DNA from: Streptomyces tsukubensis
GTDB lineage: Bacteria; Actinomycetota; Actinomycetes; Streptomycetales; Streptomycetaceae
NCBI RefSeq assembly: GCF_009296025.1
Contig: NZ_CP045178.1
Coordinates: 7,006,001-7,070,000 of the forward strand
Direction of reading: 5' to 3'
Length of the DNA stretch: 64,000 nt
Position numbers and translations under genes: made by a program. Numbering within the stretch: position 1 is the stretch's first letter; each line of letters opens with the position of its first letter. Under the pieces are notes generated by a model that saw only the letters and a program-made list of their open reading frames with translations, did no database searches and was not told the DNA's origin. Shown here in pieces: positions 51,790-62,400 of this stretch.

Positions 51790-51820
51790 CGGCGGGTGAC
51801 GGCGGGTGACGGCGGGTGAC
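51781..51820. repeat. Decanucleotide repeat at the lipoprotein stop
   Basis: GGCGGGTGAC occurs four times in a row. The lipoprotein stop TGA (51787-51789) is in the first unit. Each unit carries TGA and the period of ten shifts frame, so the array holds stops in all three frames. Confidence 0.85.
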
Positions 51821-52004
51821 GGCGGGCGGCTCTACCGGGGATGGCCGTCGGTCAGCCCCACGGGGGCCGTGGCCGGTCGGTCACACGCGCCAGTCACACG
51901 CGCCGGTCACACGCACGGGGGCCGGTCCGGGCGGTCCTGAGGCGGTCGGCACCCGTTGATCGGCCCGGACCCGGCCGGCCTGGTCTGCGCCCCGATGCCG
52001 CTGC

Positions 52005-52628
52005 CTACCGCTCCGCCCCTCGCTCCTCGTAAGGCCGTACCGGCCCCACCTCGACGCCGAGCAGCCGCCAGGCTCCGGCCGCTCGATGTTCCCGCACCTC
52101 GCGGGTGGGGCCGGTGACGGCGCCCGAGACCATGGCGACAGCCAGCATGAGGTCCTCGCCCGCGCTCAGCCGGTGCCCCTCGGGCAGGTGCTTGCGCAGG
52201 GCACGCTCGACCCTGTCGGAGAGAGCCAGGGCGTGCACGATGGTCTCCGTCGTATCCGTGGTGTCCGTGCGGCCGGTGACCCCGTGCGCGTGCAACAGGC
52301 CGATGAACGCGGCCGACTTGGTCAGGTGCCAGGTCAGCACACCGAGAACGTCGGCGAACCTTGCGCCCTGGGTGGCCGCAGACTGTTCCACCTGCCACAC
52401 GTTCTCCTCCAGCACCGCGTTGGCCACCGCCGTACGGTCGGGGAAATGCCGGTACAGAACGCCCTGTCCGACCCCTGCCCGACGGGCGATGGCGGAGAGC
52501 GGGGCATCCAGCCCGTGCGTCGCGTAGATCTCTCGTGCGGCGGCGATCAAGGCGGCCCGGTTGCGGGCGGCCACCTTCCGTCCGAGATTCGCGGGCTGCC
52601 GCTCGTCGGGCATAACGGGCTGGGTCAT
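52005..52628 (-). CDS. TetR-family transcriptional regulator
   Basis: A 207-residue TetR protein. The helix-turn-helix is in AALIAAAREIYATHG and LSAIARRAGVGQGVLYRHFPDR. A helical effector domain follows (AFIGLLHAHGV, VSGAVTG). The ATG at 52628 is used because TetR similarity starts shortly after; an ATG at 52613 is possible. Longer in-frame readings to 52958 are Arg/His-rich and not coding-like. It is divergent from the SorC-type regulator. No adjacent target gene is obvious. Confidence 0.88.
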   Translation of the reverse strand: MTQPVMPDERQPANLGRKVAARNRAALIAAAREIYATHGLDAPLSAIARRAGVGQGVLYRHFPDRTAVANAVLEENVWQVEQSAATQGARFADVLGVLTWHLTKSAAFIGLLHAHGVTGRTDTTDTTETIVHALALSDRVERALRKHLPEGHRLSAGEDLMLAVAMVSGAVTGPTREVREHRAAGAWRLLGVEVGPVRPYEERGAER

Positions 52629-52994
52629 CTCGAAAGGGTACCGGGTGGGTCGGGCGGGACGCCGAACCAGGTGAATCGGGGCGGACCGGGCCGCCCCCTG
52701 TTCTGCCCTGCCTCGCCGACCCCCACTGAGCTGCCCTGACTCTCCGCCCAATCGTTTCTCCGCTGTCCACCTGCGGGCCACCCCAGAGGCCTCGGTAATT
52801 CGAGAGCAAGATCCACGATCTTGTGGCTGGTGCGAGTCGTGGTCCGACTCGTGGCGCGAGTCGTGGTGTGGCTGGTGGGGCGGCTCGTGGGTTCGGCCGG
52901 TGGTGCGTCGTCCGTGTCGTCTCGTGGGTGGACCACCACTGGCCCGGGACCGCACCACGAATCCGCTGCGAAGCGGCTACGACAGGAGAGAGCG
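52629..52994. other. Non-coding gap between two divergent regulators, with a palindrome
   Basis: About 365 bases without a credible gene. CAAGATC-CAC-GATCTTG (52807-52823) is a perfect 7-3-7 inverted repeat and could be an operator for either regulator. Right after it, 52830-52880 holds degenerate copies of GAGTCGTGG in both orientations. Confidence 0.6.
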
Positions 52995-54263
52995 GTGCCC
53001 GAGCGGGACCACTTCACGTACCCACGCGGGACATCTGCCGCCGCCCGCCCTCGCCCTCGTCCACGCACGGCCGTGACGTACGACTCCGAGGAAATGGGCG
53101 AGCTGGTCGATGGCCGGTCCGACGTGGGCCCGCTGGCGCGGTCGCGAGCGGGTGACACCGGGGGCGGACACCGCGAGGCAGAGGCCGCCCACGGGCAGAT
53201 CGACGAGCTCCTCGCCGCTTCCGTCGCCAGACGCTTCTACCTGGAGAACCAGTCGAAGGTGGACATCGCCGGCGAGTTCGGCATCAGCCGCTTCAAGGTG
53301 GCCCGTCTCCTCGACGCCGCCGTGACCCGTGGCATCGTGCGCATCGACATCACCGTTCCTGTGGAGATCGATGCTCCGCTCGCCCGGACGCTGGCCGCAC
53401 GCTTCGGGCTCAGCCACTGCGTCGTGGTCAACCTGGCCGGGAGCGACGGTGGCTCGGCGGCCCCGCGGGACCAGCGTCACGTGCACCGCTGGCTCGGGAC
53501 GGCGGCGGCGCGGCTGCTCACGGAGATCACGCGGGACGGCGACGTACTCGGACTCGACGGCAGCCGTCAGGCGGAGGCGGTCAGTGAGGCGGTGGGCCGA
53601 CTGCCTTCCTGCGAGGTGGTCCAGTTGACGGGGGTGCGCGGTCCCGACCTCGCCAATGACTCGGCGGTCGCCGCGGTCCGTCGTACCGCCGAGGCCGGAG
53701 GAGGCCGGGCCTTCCCCCTCCACGCTCCGTTCGTCCTGCCGGACGCGCGGACCGCCGCCCTCTTCAGGAGCCAGCCGGCCACCACCGAGACACTGGACCG
53801 ATTCGGGTGGGTGACCAAGGCCGTCGTCGGCGTCGGGGCGTGGGATGCCACCCCCGCGACGGTGTACGACGCCTCTACGGAGCGGGAACGCGACACGTAC
53901 CGGGCGCTCGGCGCCTGCGCGGAAGTGGCGGGTCACCTTCTCGACCCGGCCGGCCGGGTGATTCCCACCGAACTCGACGCTCGCACCATCTCCATGAGCG
54001 CCGGACAACTCCGCGAGGTGCCGGAGCTGATCGGTCTCTGCGGTGGCGCGCGGAACGCCGATGCCTTGCTCGCCGTCCTGAACTCCGGCCTTCTCACCGG
54101 GGTCGTCGTGGACGCGACGGCCGCCCGCCGCCTCCTCCGGTCCGACGGCCCCGACGACGGCGTACTGGGGGCGCGTGGGCGTGGGTGCGTCGGTGCTGCC
54201 GGGGAGCGCGCTGCCCCCGGCGGTGCGGCCCCCCGGCCCCCGAGGTCGTACCCGGCTGTCTGA
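52995..54263 (+). CDS. SorC/DeoR-type sugar-sensing transcriptional regulator
   Basis: A 422-residue regulator. An N-terminal Arg/Pro-rich stretch of about 65 residues precedes a helix-turn-helix (ARRFYLENQSKVDIAGEF, GISRFKVARLLDAA). A SorC C-terminal sugar-phosphate-binding domain follows (DVLGLDGSRQAEAVSEAVG, KAVVGVGAW, GHLLDPAGRVIP, GLCGGARNADALLAVL). AGGAGAG just before the GTG at 52995 supports that start. The last 45 residues are Gly/Ala/Pro-rich and extend beyond the family. It may act as a tetramer responsive to a phosphorylated sugar. No sugar operon lies nearby, so the target is unknown. Confidence 0.87.
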   Translation: MPERDHFTYPRGTSAAARPRPRPRTAVTYDSEEMGELVDGRSDVGPLARSRAGDTGGGHREAEAAHGQIDELLAASVARRFYLENQSKVDIAGEFGISRFKVARLLDAAVTRGIVRIDITVPVEIDAPLARTLAARFGLSHCVVVNLAGSDGGSAAPRDQRHVHRWLGTAAARLLTEITRDGDVLGLDGSRQAEAVSEAVGRLPSCEVVQLTGVRGPDLANDSAVAAVRRTAEAGGGRAFPLHAPFVLPDARTAALFRSQPATTETLDRFGWVTKAVVGVGAWDATPATVYDASTERERDTYRALGACAEVAGHLLDPAGRVIPTELDARTISMSAGQLREVPELIGLCGGARNADALLAVLNSGLLTGVVVDATAARRLLRSDGPDDGVLGARGRGCVGAAGERAAPGGAAPRPPRSYPAV

Positions 54264-54646
54264 AGGTCGTCGTGCGGGGGGCTTCCCGCGGGGAAACTTT
54301 TGGGTTCTCCGTGGAGACCGGTGGATTCTCCGTGGACACCGAATGTTGAGTTCGGCTTCCCTCCGGCGAAACGAAAGAGGGGACGGTGGCCGGTCCGTCC
54401 CGTCGAATACAAGGCGCCGCTCAAGTGAGCGGCGTGAATATCCGGGGAATGCTCAGAGGAGCCACAAGGCCGGGAGTTGGTTGCCTCGGACCTGATCGAG
54501 TCTGATTGCAGAGCGAGTTGTGGCGTGTTTAGTATTTGACAACCCCATGACCCGGCACGCCGGTGTGCGATCGCAGGGTCCCCTGTCTGCCCGCAGGTGG
54601 TGTGGGGCCCACAGGTCGGTGTCTCACGCCGAAAGGGAGTTCTCTC
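54264..54646 (+). other. Non-coding leader of the type VII substrate locus
   Basis: About 380 bases, visibly richer in A+T than the flanks after 54340. A 21-base direct repeat starting TTCTCCGTGGA occurs twice near 54305-54345. No gene is seen. Confidence 0.55.
54506..54535 (+). promoter_or_regulatory. Possible promoter of the WXG100 genes
   Basis: TTGCAG (54506-54511) and TAGTAT (54530-54535), 18 bases apart, in an A+T-rich stretch 112 bases before the first small gene. Confidence 0.45.
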
Positions 54647-55000
54647 ATGGCCATACAGCAGTCGGAAGAACAAGCAACTCGTAGTGGGATCATGGCGCTG
54701 GAGCAGGCGTTCGCCACTGTTCAGAGGTGCCAGCAGGACGTGCGGTCCACGTCGGACGATCTCGCCTCCAGATACGGAGGTTCGGACGGCGGGAAGTTCA
54801 CCTCCCTGCTGGTGCAGTGGGACGGGCACGTCGACACGGTCCTGGTCAATCTGGACCGCATGGTCGACGAGCTCAACGGCACGCTGAAGGAACACGGCCT
54901 GGTGCGGGGTTCGTCGAACGAAGCGATCGATGCGCAGTATTCGCTCTCCACATCCGTGTTCGACGAGTTGAACGGCACCAATCTCTCCGCCGGCCCCTGA
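54647..55000 (+). CDS. WXG100/ESAT-6-like type VII secretion substrate
   Basis: A 117-residue mostly helical protein of ESX-substrate size. Two long amphipathic helices (about 8-40 and 50-82) are joined by a turn RYGGSDGGKF (42-51), where YGG takes the place of the usual WXG. QWDG follows at 57-60. A flexible C-terminal tail ends the protein. The ATG at 54647 has AAGGGAG seven bases upstream. It probably pairs with the next gene's product as an EsxA/EsxB-like helical hairpin dimer exported by a type VII system. No secretion ATPase gene is in the window. Confidence 0.75.
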   Translation: MAIQQSEEQATRSGIMALEQAFATVQRCQQDVRSTSDDLASRYGGSDGGKFTSLLVQWDGHVDTVLVNLDRMVDELNGTLKEHGLVRGSSNEAIDAQYSLSTSVFDELNGTNLSAGP

Positions 55001-55063
55001 CCGCGGGTCCCCCGATGATCGAACCGCCCACACCACCGTACTCGCGGCGAATCGAGGATTCTG

Positions 55064-55384
55064 ATGAATTTTTCTGACGGCTATATCTATGTCGATTACC
55101 ACCATGCCGAGGGCGCCGCCGAGGATTTGGGCGGCCAGTCGCAGACCATCATGAGCGCTCTGGCCAACTTGGAAATGGAGCTGAGTGATCTCAGGAACAG
55201 CTGGATCGGCGACGACAAGGACGTCTACAGCGACGTCCAGGCCAAGTGGGACAGCGAGGTCGAAAAGATCAAGGAACTGCTCGCCACCCACTCCACTCTG
55301 CTGACCGACATCTCCGCCAACTACCGGCGCACGGAGCGGAATCTCTCGCAGCGGTGGGGGGAGATCAAGGCCGGTAGTCGCTGA
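55064..55384 (+). CDS. WXG100-family type VII secretion substrate
   Basis: A 106-residue helical hairpin with WIG at 47-49 in the turn between helices, which is the WXG motif. The second helix ends with YRRTE (87-91), matching the YxxxD/E export signal of type VII substrates. Together these make it the clearest ESX-type protein here. GAGG lies about ten bases before the ATG. Codon use is less GC-biased than in neighbours at the 5' end. The upstream small gene is the likely dimer partner. Confidence 0.85.
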   Translation: MNFSDGYIYVDYHHAEGAAEDLGGQSQTIMSALANLEMELSDLRNSWIGDDKDVYSDVQAKWDSEVEKIKELLATHSTLLTDISANYRRTERNLSQRWGEIKAGSR

Positions 55385-55401
55385 CCGGGCGCGAGGCCGG
55401 G

Positions 55402-55599
55402 GTGGAGCAACAGCGGGAACGGGCCGGACCAGAGGCCGTGACGGAGAAGCAGCAGGCCCGGCTGGACTCCGAGCACGCCAAATCCGAGGCAGAGGCCGAG
55501 TACGAACTGCCCGACCGCTCGCCCCGCTCATCCTCGGACCTCGGCCCGGTGACGATGTCGACGGCGTACGCGGAGCCTACTTTCCCGAAGGGGCAGTGA
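55402..55599 (+). CDS. Small hydrophilic protein in the type VII locus
   Basis: A 65-residue frame starting with GTG at 55402, behind GAGG. It is rich in Glu, Gln, Ser and Arg, with a charged helical first half (QQARLDSEHAKSEAEAEYE) and a Pro/Ser tail. There is no recognised domain. The stop lies against the ribosome site of the following gene (TGAGGAG), so it could serve to couple translation. It may not be expressed as a protein. Confidence 0.5.
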   Translation: MEQQRERAGPEAVTEKQQARLDSEHAKSEAEAEYELPDRSPRSSSDLGPVTMSTAYAEPTFPKGQ

Positions 55600-55609
55600 G
55601 GAGAGCAAG

Positions 55610-56107
55610 TTGAGTGAGTCGATGGACGACCGCGTGGCCCGCGCCGTGGCCCACCTCAAGGCGACGGAAGAGGCCGTGGCACGGGCACAGGGCGAACTGA
55701 ACGCGTCCTCGGTGACAGCGCGCTCGGGGGACAGATCGGTCCGGGTGGTTGTCGGAGCCAAGGGGGAAGTGACGAACCTGGAGTTCCTCGACGGCAAATA
55801 CCGCACCATGGCCGCCGCGCAGCTCTCCACCTCCGTACTGGAGGCCATGAACGCGGCACGCGCGGAGATGGCACGCCGGGTCGTGCACACCCTTGACCCC
55901 CTGACCAGGCTCACCTCCAGGGGGATGGCCCCGGAGCGTACGGGGGTCGACTGGGGTTCGATCTTCGGGTCGCTGATCGAAGAGACCTCGGTGGACAGGC
56001 AGCCGACGGCGATGAGCAGGCTCCGCGACGAGATCCACGAGGACGACGAGGAGACCGCCGCCCCCGCCGGTCGTGGCGGGGAAGACCCGAGACGGGGGTG
56101 TGAGTAG
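55610..56107 (+). CDS. YbaB/EbfC-like protein of type VII loci
   Basis: A 165-residue protein. Residues 10-95 match the YbaB fold: a first helix (VARAVAHLKATEEAVARAQGE), beta-strands with VVGAKGEVTNLEFLDG, and a closing helix (TSVLEAMNAARAEMARR). Such proteins often accompany WXG100 genes in Streptomyces. The last 60 residues are acidic and disordered. The start is TTG at 55610, because AGGAG lies six bases upstream; the in-frame ATG at 55622 is 18 bases away from it. It may act as a chaperone or chromosome-binding factor; this is not shown. Confidence 0.8.
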   Translation: MSESMDDRVARAVAHLKATEEAVARAQGELNASSVTARSGDRSVRVVVGAKGEVTNLEFLDGKYRTMAAAQLSTSVLEAMNAARAEMARRVVHTLDPLTRLTSRGMAPERTGVDWGSIFGSLIEETSVDRQPTAMSRLRDEIHEDDEETAAPAGRGGEDPRRGCE

Positions 56108-56109
56108 CG

Positions 56110-56454
56110 ATGGCCGGTGAGTACGCGGCGAACGTGTCGGGCGTCATGGCCGGTTCGAAACACATGGACGACGCCGTACGGGGCGCGGAGGAACTCGGGC
56201 CCAGATTCGAGACCAACTGGGACATGACCGAAGGCTGGTGGGGCGAAGAGGGGAGCGACGACTTCGCCGACCAGATCGGCCCGCAGTGCAGGGAGGAGAA
56301 GGAACGGGTGGTAAGGACGGCCAAGGACATCGTGGCCGGTTTCCTCGCCCTGGTCGACGCCGTGGCCCAGGAGGCCGTCAACGTCCAGCGTCCACAGTTC
56401 CAGGCGCTTGAGGACATTCAGACGCAGCACGTGGAAAGCGAAACGCGGCGCTGA
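56110..56454 (+). CDS. WXG100-like partner of the giant protein
   Basis: A 114-residue helical protein with WWG at 43-45 in the turn EGWWGEEGSDDF, a variant of WXG. Long helices lie on both sides (up to 33, and 58-100). It ends two bases before the start of the giant open frame. Small WXG-type proteins in this position usually act as the secretion partner or chaperone of a large toxin-like substrate. Confidence 0.8.
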   Translation: MAGEYAANVSGVMAGSKHMDDAVRGAEELGPRFETNWDMTEGWWGEEGSDDFADQIGPQCREEKERVVRTAKDIVAGFLALVDAVAQEAVNVQRPQFQALEDIQTQHVESETRR

Positions 56455-56455
56455 A

Positions 56456-59400
56456 ATGGCGATCGACTTCCCGCCCGGCCTGCGGGACTTCATCGAGATC
56501 TGGGTGGGCGGGAACGTCGCCACCGGAAATGAGGACAAGGGCTTCGAGAGCCGTTCCTCCTTCACTCGGCTGGCGGACGACATCAGCGCACTGTCCGAAG
56601 CGATGAAGGGTGCGATCGACACGGCGGGAAGCGCCCTTCCGCCGGAGATCGCCCGGGAGTTCACCGCCGCCGTCAACACTTTCGTGGACGACTCCGGACA
56701 GAACCATCTACAGAATTTCTCGGACGAGCTACGGAACATGGCCTCCCGTCAGGTGGACCGTTCGATGAACCTCGGAGAGGCCAAGTACCAGATCCTCATC
56801 GAGTTCATCATGATGAACCTGGAACTCGCGCTGATCGCCGCTCTCTCCGTCTTCACCGGCGGGACATCACTGACCGAGACAGCCATGGCGAAGGCGCGTA
56901 CCGCCCTCGCCATCCTGCTGATCCTCCAGAGGATGGGACGCGCCGTCCCGACGCCGCTCTCAACGATCCTCGAAGCGATCCAGGAGGCGTTCGTCACGTT
57001 CACGGCGCAGGTCATCTCGATGACCGCGCCGGACGACCCGGATCGTCGGCGCACGAAGTTCGACTGGAACGACATCGGGCAGTCGGCGGTCGCGGGCGCC
57101 CTGGCGGGTGCGTTCGGAGGTATCTTCTCGCAGTTCGCCGGGCCGATCGTGAAGAAGATGTTCAAGGACAGCCCGGCGTGGAAGGAGGCGGCCGAGCTTC
57201 CGTTCACCTTCATCAACGAGGGACAGGCGGAGACCCTCGCGGAGGCCTTCACCAAACTCTTCTACACCGGAACGTTCTCCATCAACCCAGGGACCTTCTT
57301 GAGCGCCGGCACCAGCGGGCTCCTCTTCGAAGGAGCTTCCGACATCGCCGGACACGGCGGGAAATGGCTGAACGACAAGTTCTTCCGGAACCTTGCCTTC
57401 GGCCCGAATGCCATGAACGGCGTCGGCGATGTGAACGGCGTCAATGACATGAGCGGCGTCAATGATGTAAACGGTGTCACAACGGGCGGTGGTGGTGCCG
57501 GTGGCGGTAACAGGACCCGTCCAGACACCCTGACACGGGACGTGAGCAGCGAGTCCGTCTTCTCCACGCTCAACTCCGCCGGGACGCCGCCCCCGGGGGA
57601 CTCGCCCGCCGATATGGTGCCGGACGCCGCCACTGGGGGCGGTTCCGCCTCCGCCGCCACTCTCGGCCCCATCCCCACCTCCATCCCCACCTCCATCCCC
57701 ACCTCCATCGTCATTCCCGGCCCGATCTCCGCTCCCGTCTCCGTTGCTGCTTCCACTTCCGCTCCTGCCCCTGCGGTGCCGTCGTTCACTGGGACCACAG
57801 GGCCGTCGGCTGCGGCGACCACCGACCTCCACCCTGACGAGCCCGTACGGCCCGAGCCCGTACGGCCCGAGCCCGTACGGCCCGAGCCCGTACGGCCCGA
57901 GCCCGTGCGGCGACGGACGGCCGACGGCGGCCAGGCGACAACGTCCGACGAGGATGTCCCGGCGGCCGCGGCCCCTGCCCCTCAGCAGCCGCCAGACCTC
58001 AGCACGCCCACTCCCGAGCCCCCGAACATCAACAGCACCCACCCGACCTCGGCCCCGACTTCGGCCCCGACTTCGGCCCCGACCTCTGGGCCGGCGCCGA
58101 CGCCCCGCACCGGTTCAGCCGATCCCGCGGAGCAAGCGGGCACGGTGACCGAACCGGGCCACGCAACGGATCTGGCCCCGGACACCTCCGGCCCTACCAC
58201 CACCCCCGAGAGTGATACGGCGGTCCAGAAGGCCCCCCACCTCAAGACCGGCCAGGGGGAACAGCCGTACCTGACCGTGCGGACCGAGTCCGAATCCATG
58301 CTGACCGACACGGGGGGCCGTACCCCGTTCGGTGGCGCACCGGGGGAGTACTTCAGCTCCTCGGGGTCGGCCGGTATGGACGCGGACGACAACAGCGCTG
58401 TGGACGACATCAGCGACTGGGACGACACGGACGACATCGACGCGTCCCCGAAGGCGCGCCCCCTCACCGCCGAAGAACTCCAGCATCACCAAAGGCTGTT
58501 GGCAGGTGCTTTCGGTGACGGCATCACGTCGAGCCACCTCTACCCGGACCTGCGCGCGACCACCGCCCACCTCGATCGGCTCCGGCTGCTCGACCGGGGC
58601 CTGCGGGACGGCCCGCTCGACCTGGACGCCGTGACCCGTGTGGTGCTCGGTCTCGGCAGCGCCGCGCCGGTGACCGGCGACCAGCACGGCGACCTCTTCC
58701 GGGTGGCGATGGACGAAACGGTGCAGGACGCGGGCAGCCTGGCCACGCTGGCCGCCCTCCACCTCCAACTACGCGGTGCGCTGGCCCCCTCCCGCGCGGT
58801 GACCGCCGCCGACGGCGCCGTCCTGGGCCGCAACTGGACGGACACAGTGATCCCTGACCTGGACGCGACGACGGTCGGGAGCCTTGTCCGGCGACCCGAC
58901 GGCACGGTCGCGCGCGTCGGCGTCCGTAACGCTCCCTGGCACCGGTCCGGCGGCCCGGAACCGTACGTGGTGGTCGCGTCGGGCACGCACGACCATGTCG
59001 TGGTACGAGGCTTCGACGGCGCTCCGCACACCGTGCCGATCGACGTGTTCGCCGAACTCCTCGCACGTGACCCGGCGTTGTCCGCCCTCCCTGCCGACGT
59101 CCCCGTCGTCCTGCTGATCCCCGGAGCGGGCGCCAGGGGCCTGGATCTGCCACGCCGGGCCGCGGACCGGATCGACAGGGATGTCTGGTCGGCCTTCGGC
59201 GGCGTGCACCTGTCCCCGCCGCAGGAGCAGCACGAGCCGCAGGAGCAGCACGAGCAGCACGAGCCGCAGGAGCAGCTGAAGCGGCAAGAGCGGCAGGGGC
59301 AGCAGGAGCAGCGGGGTCCATCCCTGCCGTACGCCATCGCCACGTCGTCCAGCGGCCACCCGCCGCGCGTCGAGTGGATCCGCAGCACTCCCGGCCAGGT

Positions 59401-62400
59401 CCTCCACCCCGACGCGTACGAGGCCGCCCCGGTCTGGGAGAGCGAGATGCTGTCCCACACCATCGTCACCGAGAGCGGGCAGATCGGCCGGGGTGTGTTC
59501 GACGACGCCGAGGCTCCGGCGAAGCTGGAGGCTCTCCGGCACGCGACAACGGCGACGGAACTCTGGCACAGGAACCCCGCCACCGAGGTCTGGACCAAGG
59601 ACGACCAGCCCGTTCCGTTCGCCGGAAAGCCTGTGTACGTCTTCGCCGCGCACGCCTGGCCGGGCCGCACGCACCTGCCGACCGAGGGGAACAGAGTCAC
59701 GGTCGCCAGGAGGCGGGATGTCGGCGGCATGCTGAAGCGGCGTCCGAGTCTGGCCCAACTCCCCGAAGAACACGGCGTATTGATGGAGGCGTGCTGGGAT
59801 GCGGCCCCGGAGGGGCTGACCCGCGTCCGCGGGGACGCCCGTGACGCCTTCGTCCCTGACCCGCTGGCCGTCATCAGCGACGGACAGCAGGCGTCGAATG
59901 TGACCGGCCGTACCGTCTACGGCAGCACCCGGACTGTCGGCATCGCGTACCTACCGGGGCGTGGCTGGGTGCACGTCTCTCTGACCGACGCGCGGGGAAG
60001 GCGCGGCCGGTGGGTGGAGTTCCGGCCGGAGCCCACCGGTGACGTGCTGGACGACCGTGCCCGCGCGGCCGGACTGCACACAGGACCGGGCCCGGTTCCG
60101 GCGGGGACCCGCGAACGCACGCTGCGACTGGTCCGCGCCCTCCGCCTGGCTCTGGGAGTGACCGTCGAGGACGACAACGGGTACCCGGAACTGCTCCGTG
60201 GGATCGGCGATTTGGAGCTGATGCGCCAAGCCGATCCACTGCTCGGCCACTTCGGACCGTTCACCATGGACCTGCTCGATCGCGCGGCCCGCGCGGACAG
60301 CGTGCGGCGGCACGGCGTGGCGGCGGGCGGCCCGGACCACGACACGGGCCGCGCCCCGGCTCCCGGCCCCGACGCCTACCGTGACCTGCTGACCGCGGCG
60401 GCCAAGAACGCCACCCGCCGACCGGGCACCGCGCTGAGCGATTTCGTCGCCCTTCCACAGGTCGTCGCCACCGCCCAACGGCTGGTCGGCCTCGCCGACC
60501 TGAACGCCGAGACCGTCACTGTCCTGCGCCTGGACGGGGGCTCGCGAGCAGTGGGGGAGGCCGAGCGGTCACGGCTGTTCTGGGCGACGGCCAAAGCGCT
60601 GGAATGGGAGAACAGGACCTCCGACCTCGACTCCCTCACCGCGAAGGTCCTCCACCTGGACCGGCCGGACCCGGCCACGCGCGCCGAACTCCTCCGCGTG
60701 GCCGTACAGGCGGCGGCCGTAGGACGCGACCTCGACAACGCGACGGAGCTGGCCGCGTTCCATCTTGAGCTGCTCGGGGCCCTGTCCGGGGAGACCCAGC
60801 TCCTGGGTGTCGACGGCGAGTCGATCGGCCGGCAGTGGGCACGGCCCGCGCCCGACGTGACGGTGGACAGGGACCGTGTCCTCGTCACCGCGCCGAAGCA
60901 GGGCGGGGGTTTGCACCCCGTGGGGGAGGAACAACCGCCCTGGAACGCTCCGGGCCGCCCTGAGCCGTACATGGTGTGGGCAGGGGGCGGGCCCGACCAC
61001 CTGCTCATGATCCTGCCCGGCGGCTTCCGGCGCCCGGTGCCCTACGACGAGGTGGCGGAGCTGCTGTCGCGGGACCCCGTGCTGTCCGACCGCCGACTGG
61101 ACGTCGATGTCGTGCTGGCCGTATCGAAGGTGCTGCCGACGCGGGCGGTGGACCCCGCCGCACCCTCCGACGCCCCGAACGCCCTCCAGGACGTCCTCCG
61201 GAACACCCGCCCTGGAGCCCTTGTCAGTGCCGCGACCGGCCGGGGCACCTGGGTCTCACGGGGCGGTGTGGGTCTGGCGGGCGTCGGGCCCGCGAAGCCC
61301 TACGTCCCTGCCCTGCTCCCCACCGTGCGGGGGCGTCCCGCGGCGGCCGACTGGGAAGTCGTACGACCGGGCGACCTCATCGCACCGGCCGCCGCTTCCG
61401 CCACCACGACCGCTTCCACTGCCGTGGGCAAGCCCACCGGGACCGTCACCTTCGCGGAGGCGGAACCCCGTACCGCCCTCACCCCTCCCACACCCGCCCC
61501 CACTCCCACCGCCACGCTCATCCCCACGACACCGAACCCGACAACGGCCCTCACCCTCACCCCCACCCCCACCGAACCGGACCCATCTCCTCCGGACCGC
61601 CCGCGCCTCGACGACACCATGGCACCCCCACGGAAACGCCGAGCCCCTGCCCGGTTCGAGGACGGCAGGCGGATACCCAAGTACGTCGACGACCTCCAGT
61701 CGCTGCTGCCCTCCTGGCTGACCGCCGCCGAGCGTGCACAGCTCCTCGACAGTCCCAGTACCTTCGGCCAGAGCACCGTCGTTCTGAGGGGCTTCGACCT
61801 GGCTGTGGACGCGATCGACCGTGAACTGCGGCACCGGCCGGATGCCAGGCCGGCCGAGGGCGACACGCGGCTGCTGGCCGATCTCCGGCAGACGTTCAGG
61901 GACAAGCCGAAGACGCTGGCGGACGGCGAGGGGCGCCCGTTCCCGTACCTCAACGCGGCGGGAAAGGTCCGTGTCCTGTACGTCAGGGCGCGCCACTACG
62001 GCAACTGGTCCCCGTACGACGACGGCATCGGGTCCGCTTCGAAGATCGACAGCATGCACCGGGGAGCGGCCACCTTCGGGCTGACCAAGAACATCCAGGC
62101 CAACTCGCAGTACGGCCTCGGCGGACCGATCGGCCCCGCTGGCAGTGCGGCCTTCGGCGGCTTCGGTCGGCTCGCCCTGCGGTTCGGCTTCATCGACAAG
62201 GTCGGCTACACGCTGACCGACCAGCGCATGAACCAGATGGAGACCAGGACGCTGGACAAGTCGCAGTCGTTCCTTGACGACATCTACTTCGAGATACGCG
62301 TCACCGACACCGAGGGACGGGTCGTCACCGGCCCCGACAAGGGCACCGGCACCGGCCCCCGCCCCGACAAGGGCACCGGCCCCCGCACCGAGAACGCCTC

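Noticed and set aside
58540..59874. Minus-strand frames inside the giant gene
   Set aside because: Arg/Ser-rich composition typical of shadow frames; the plus-strand frame is continuous and shows domain repeats.
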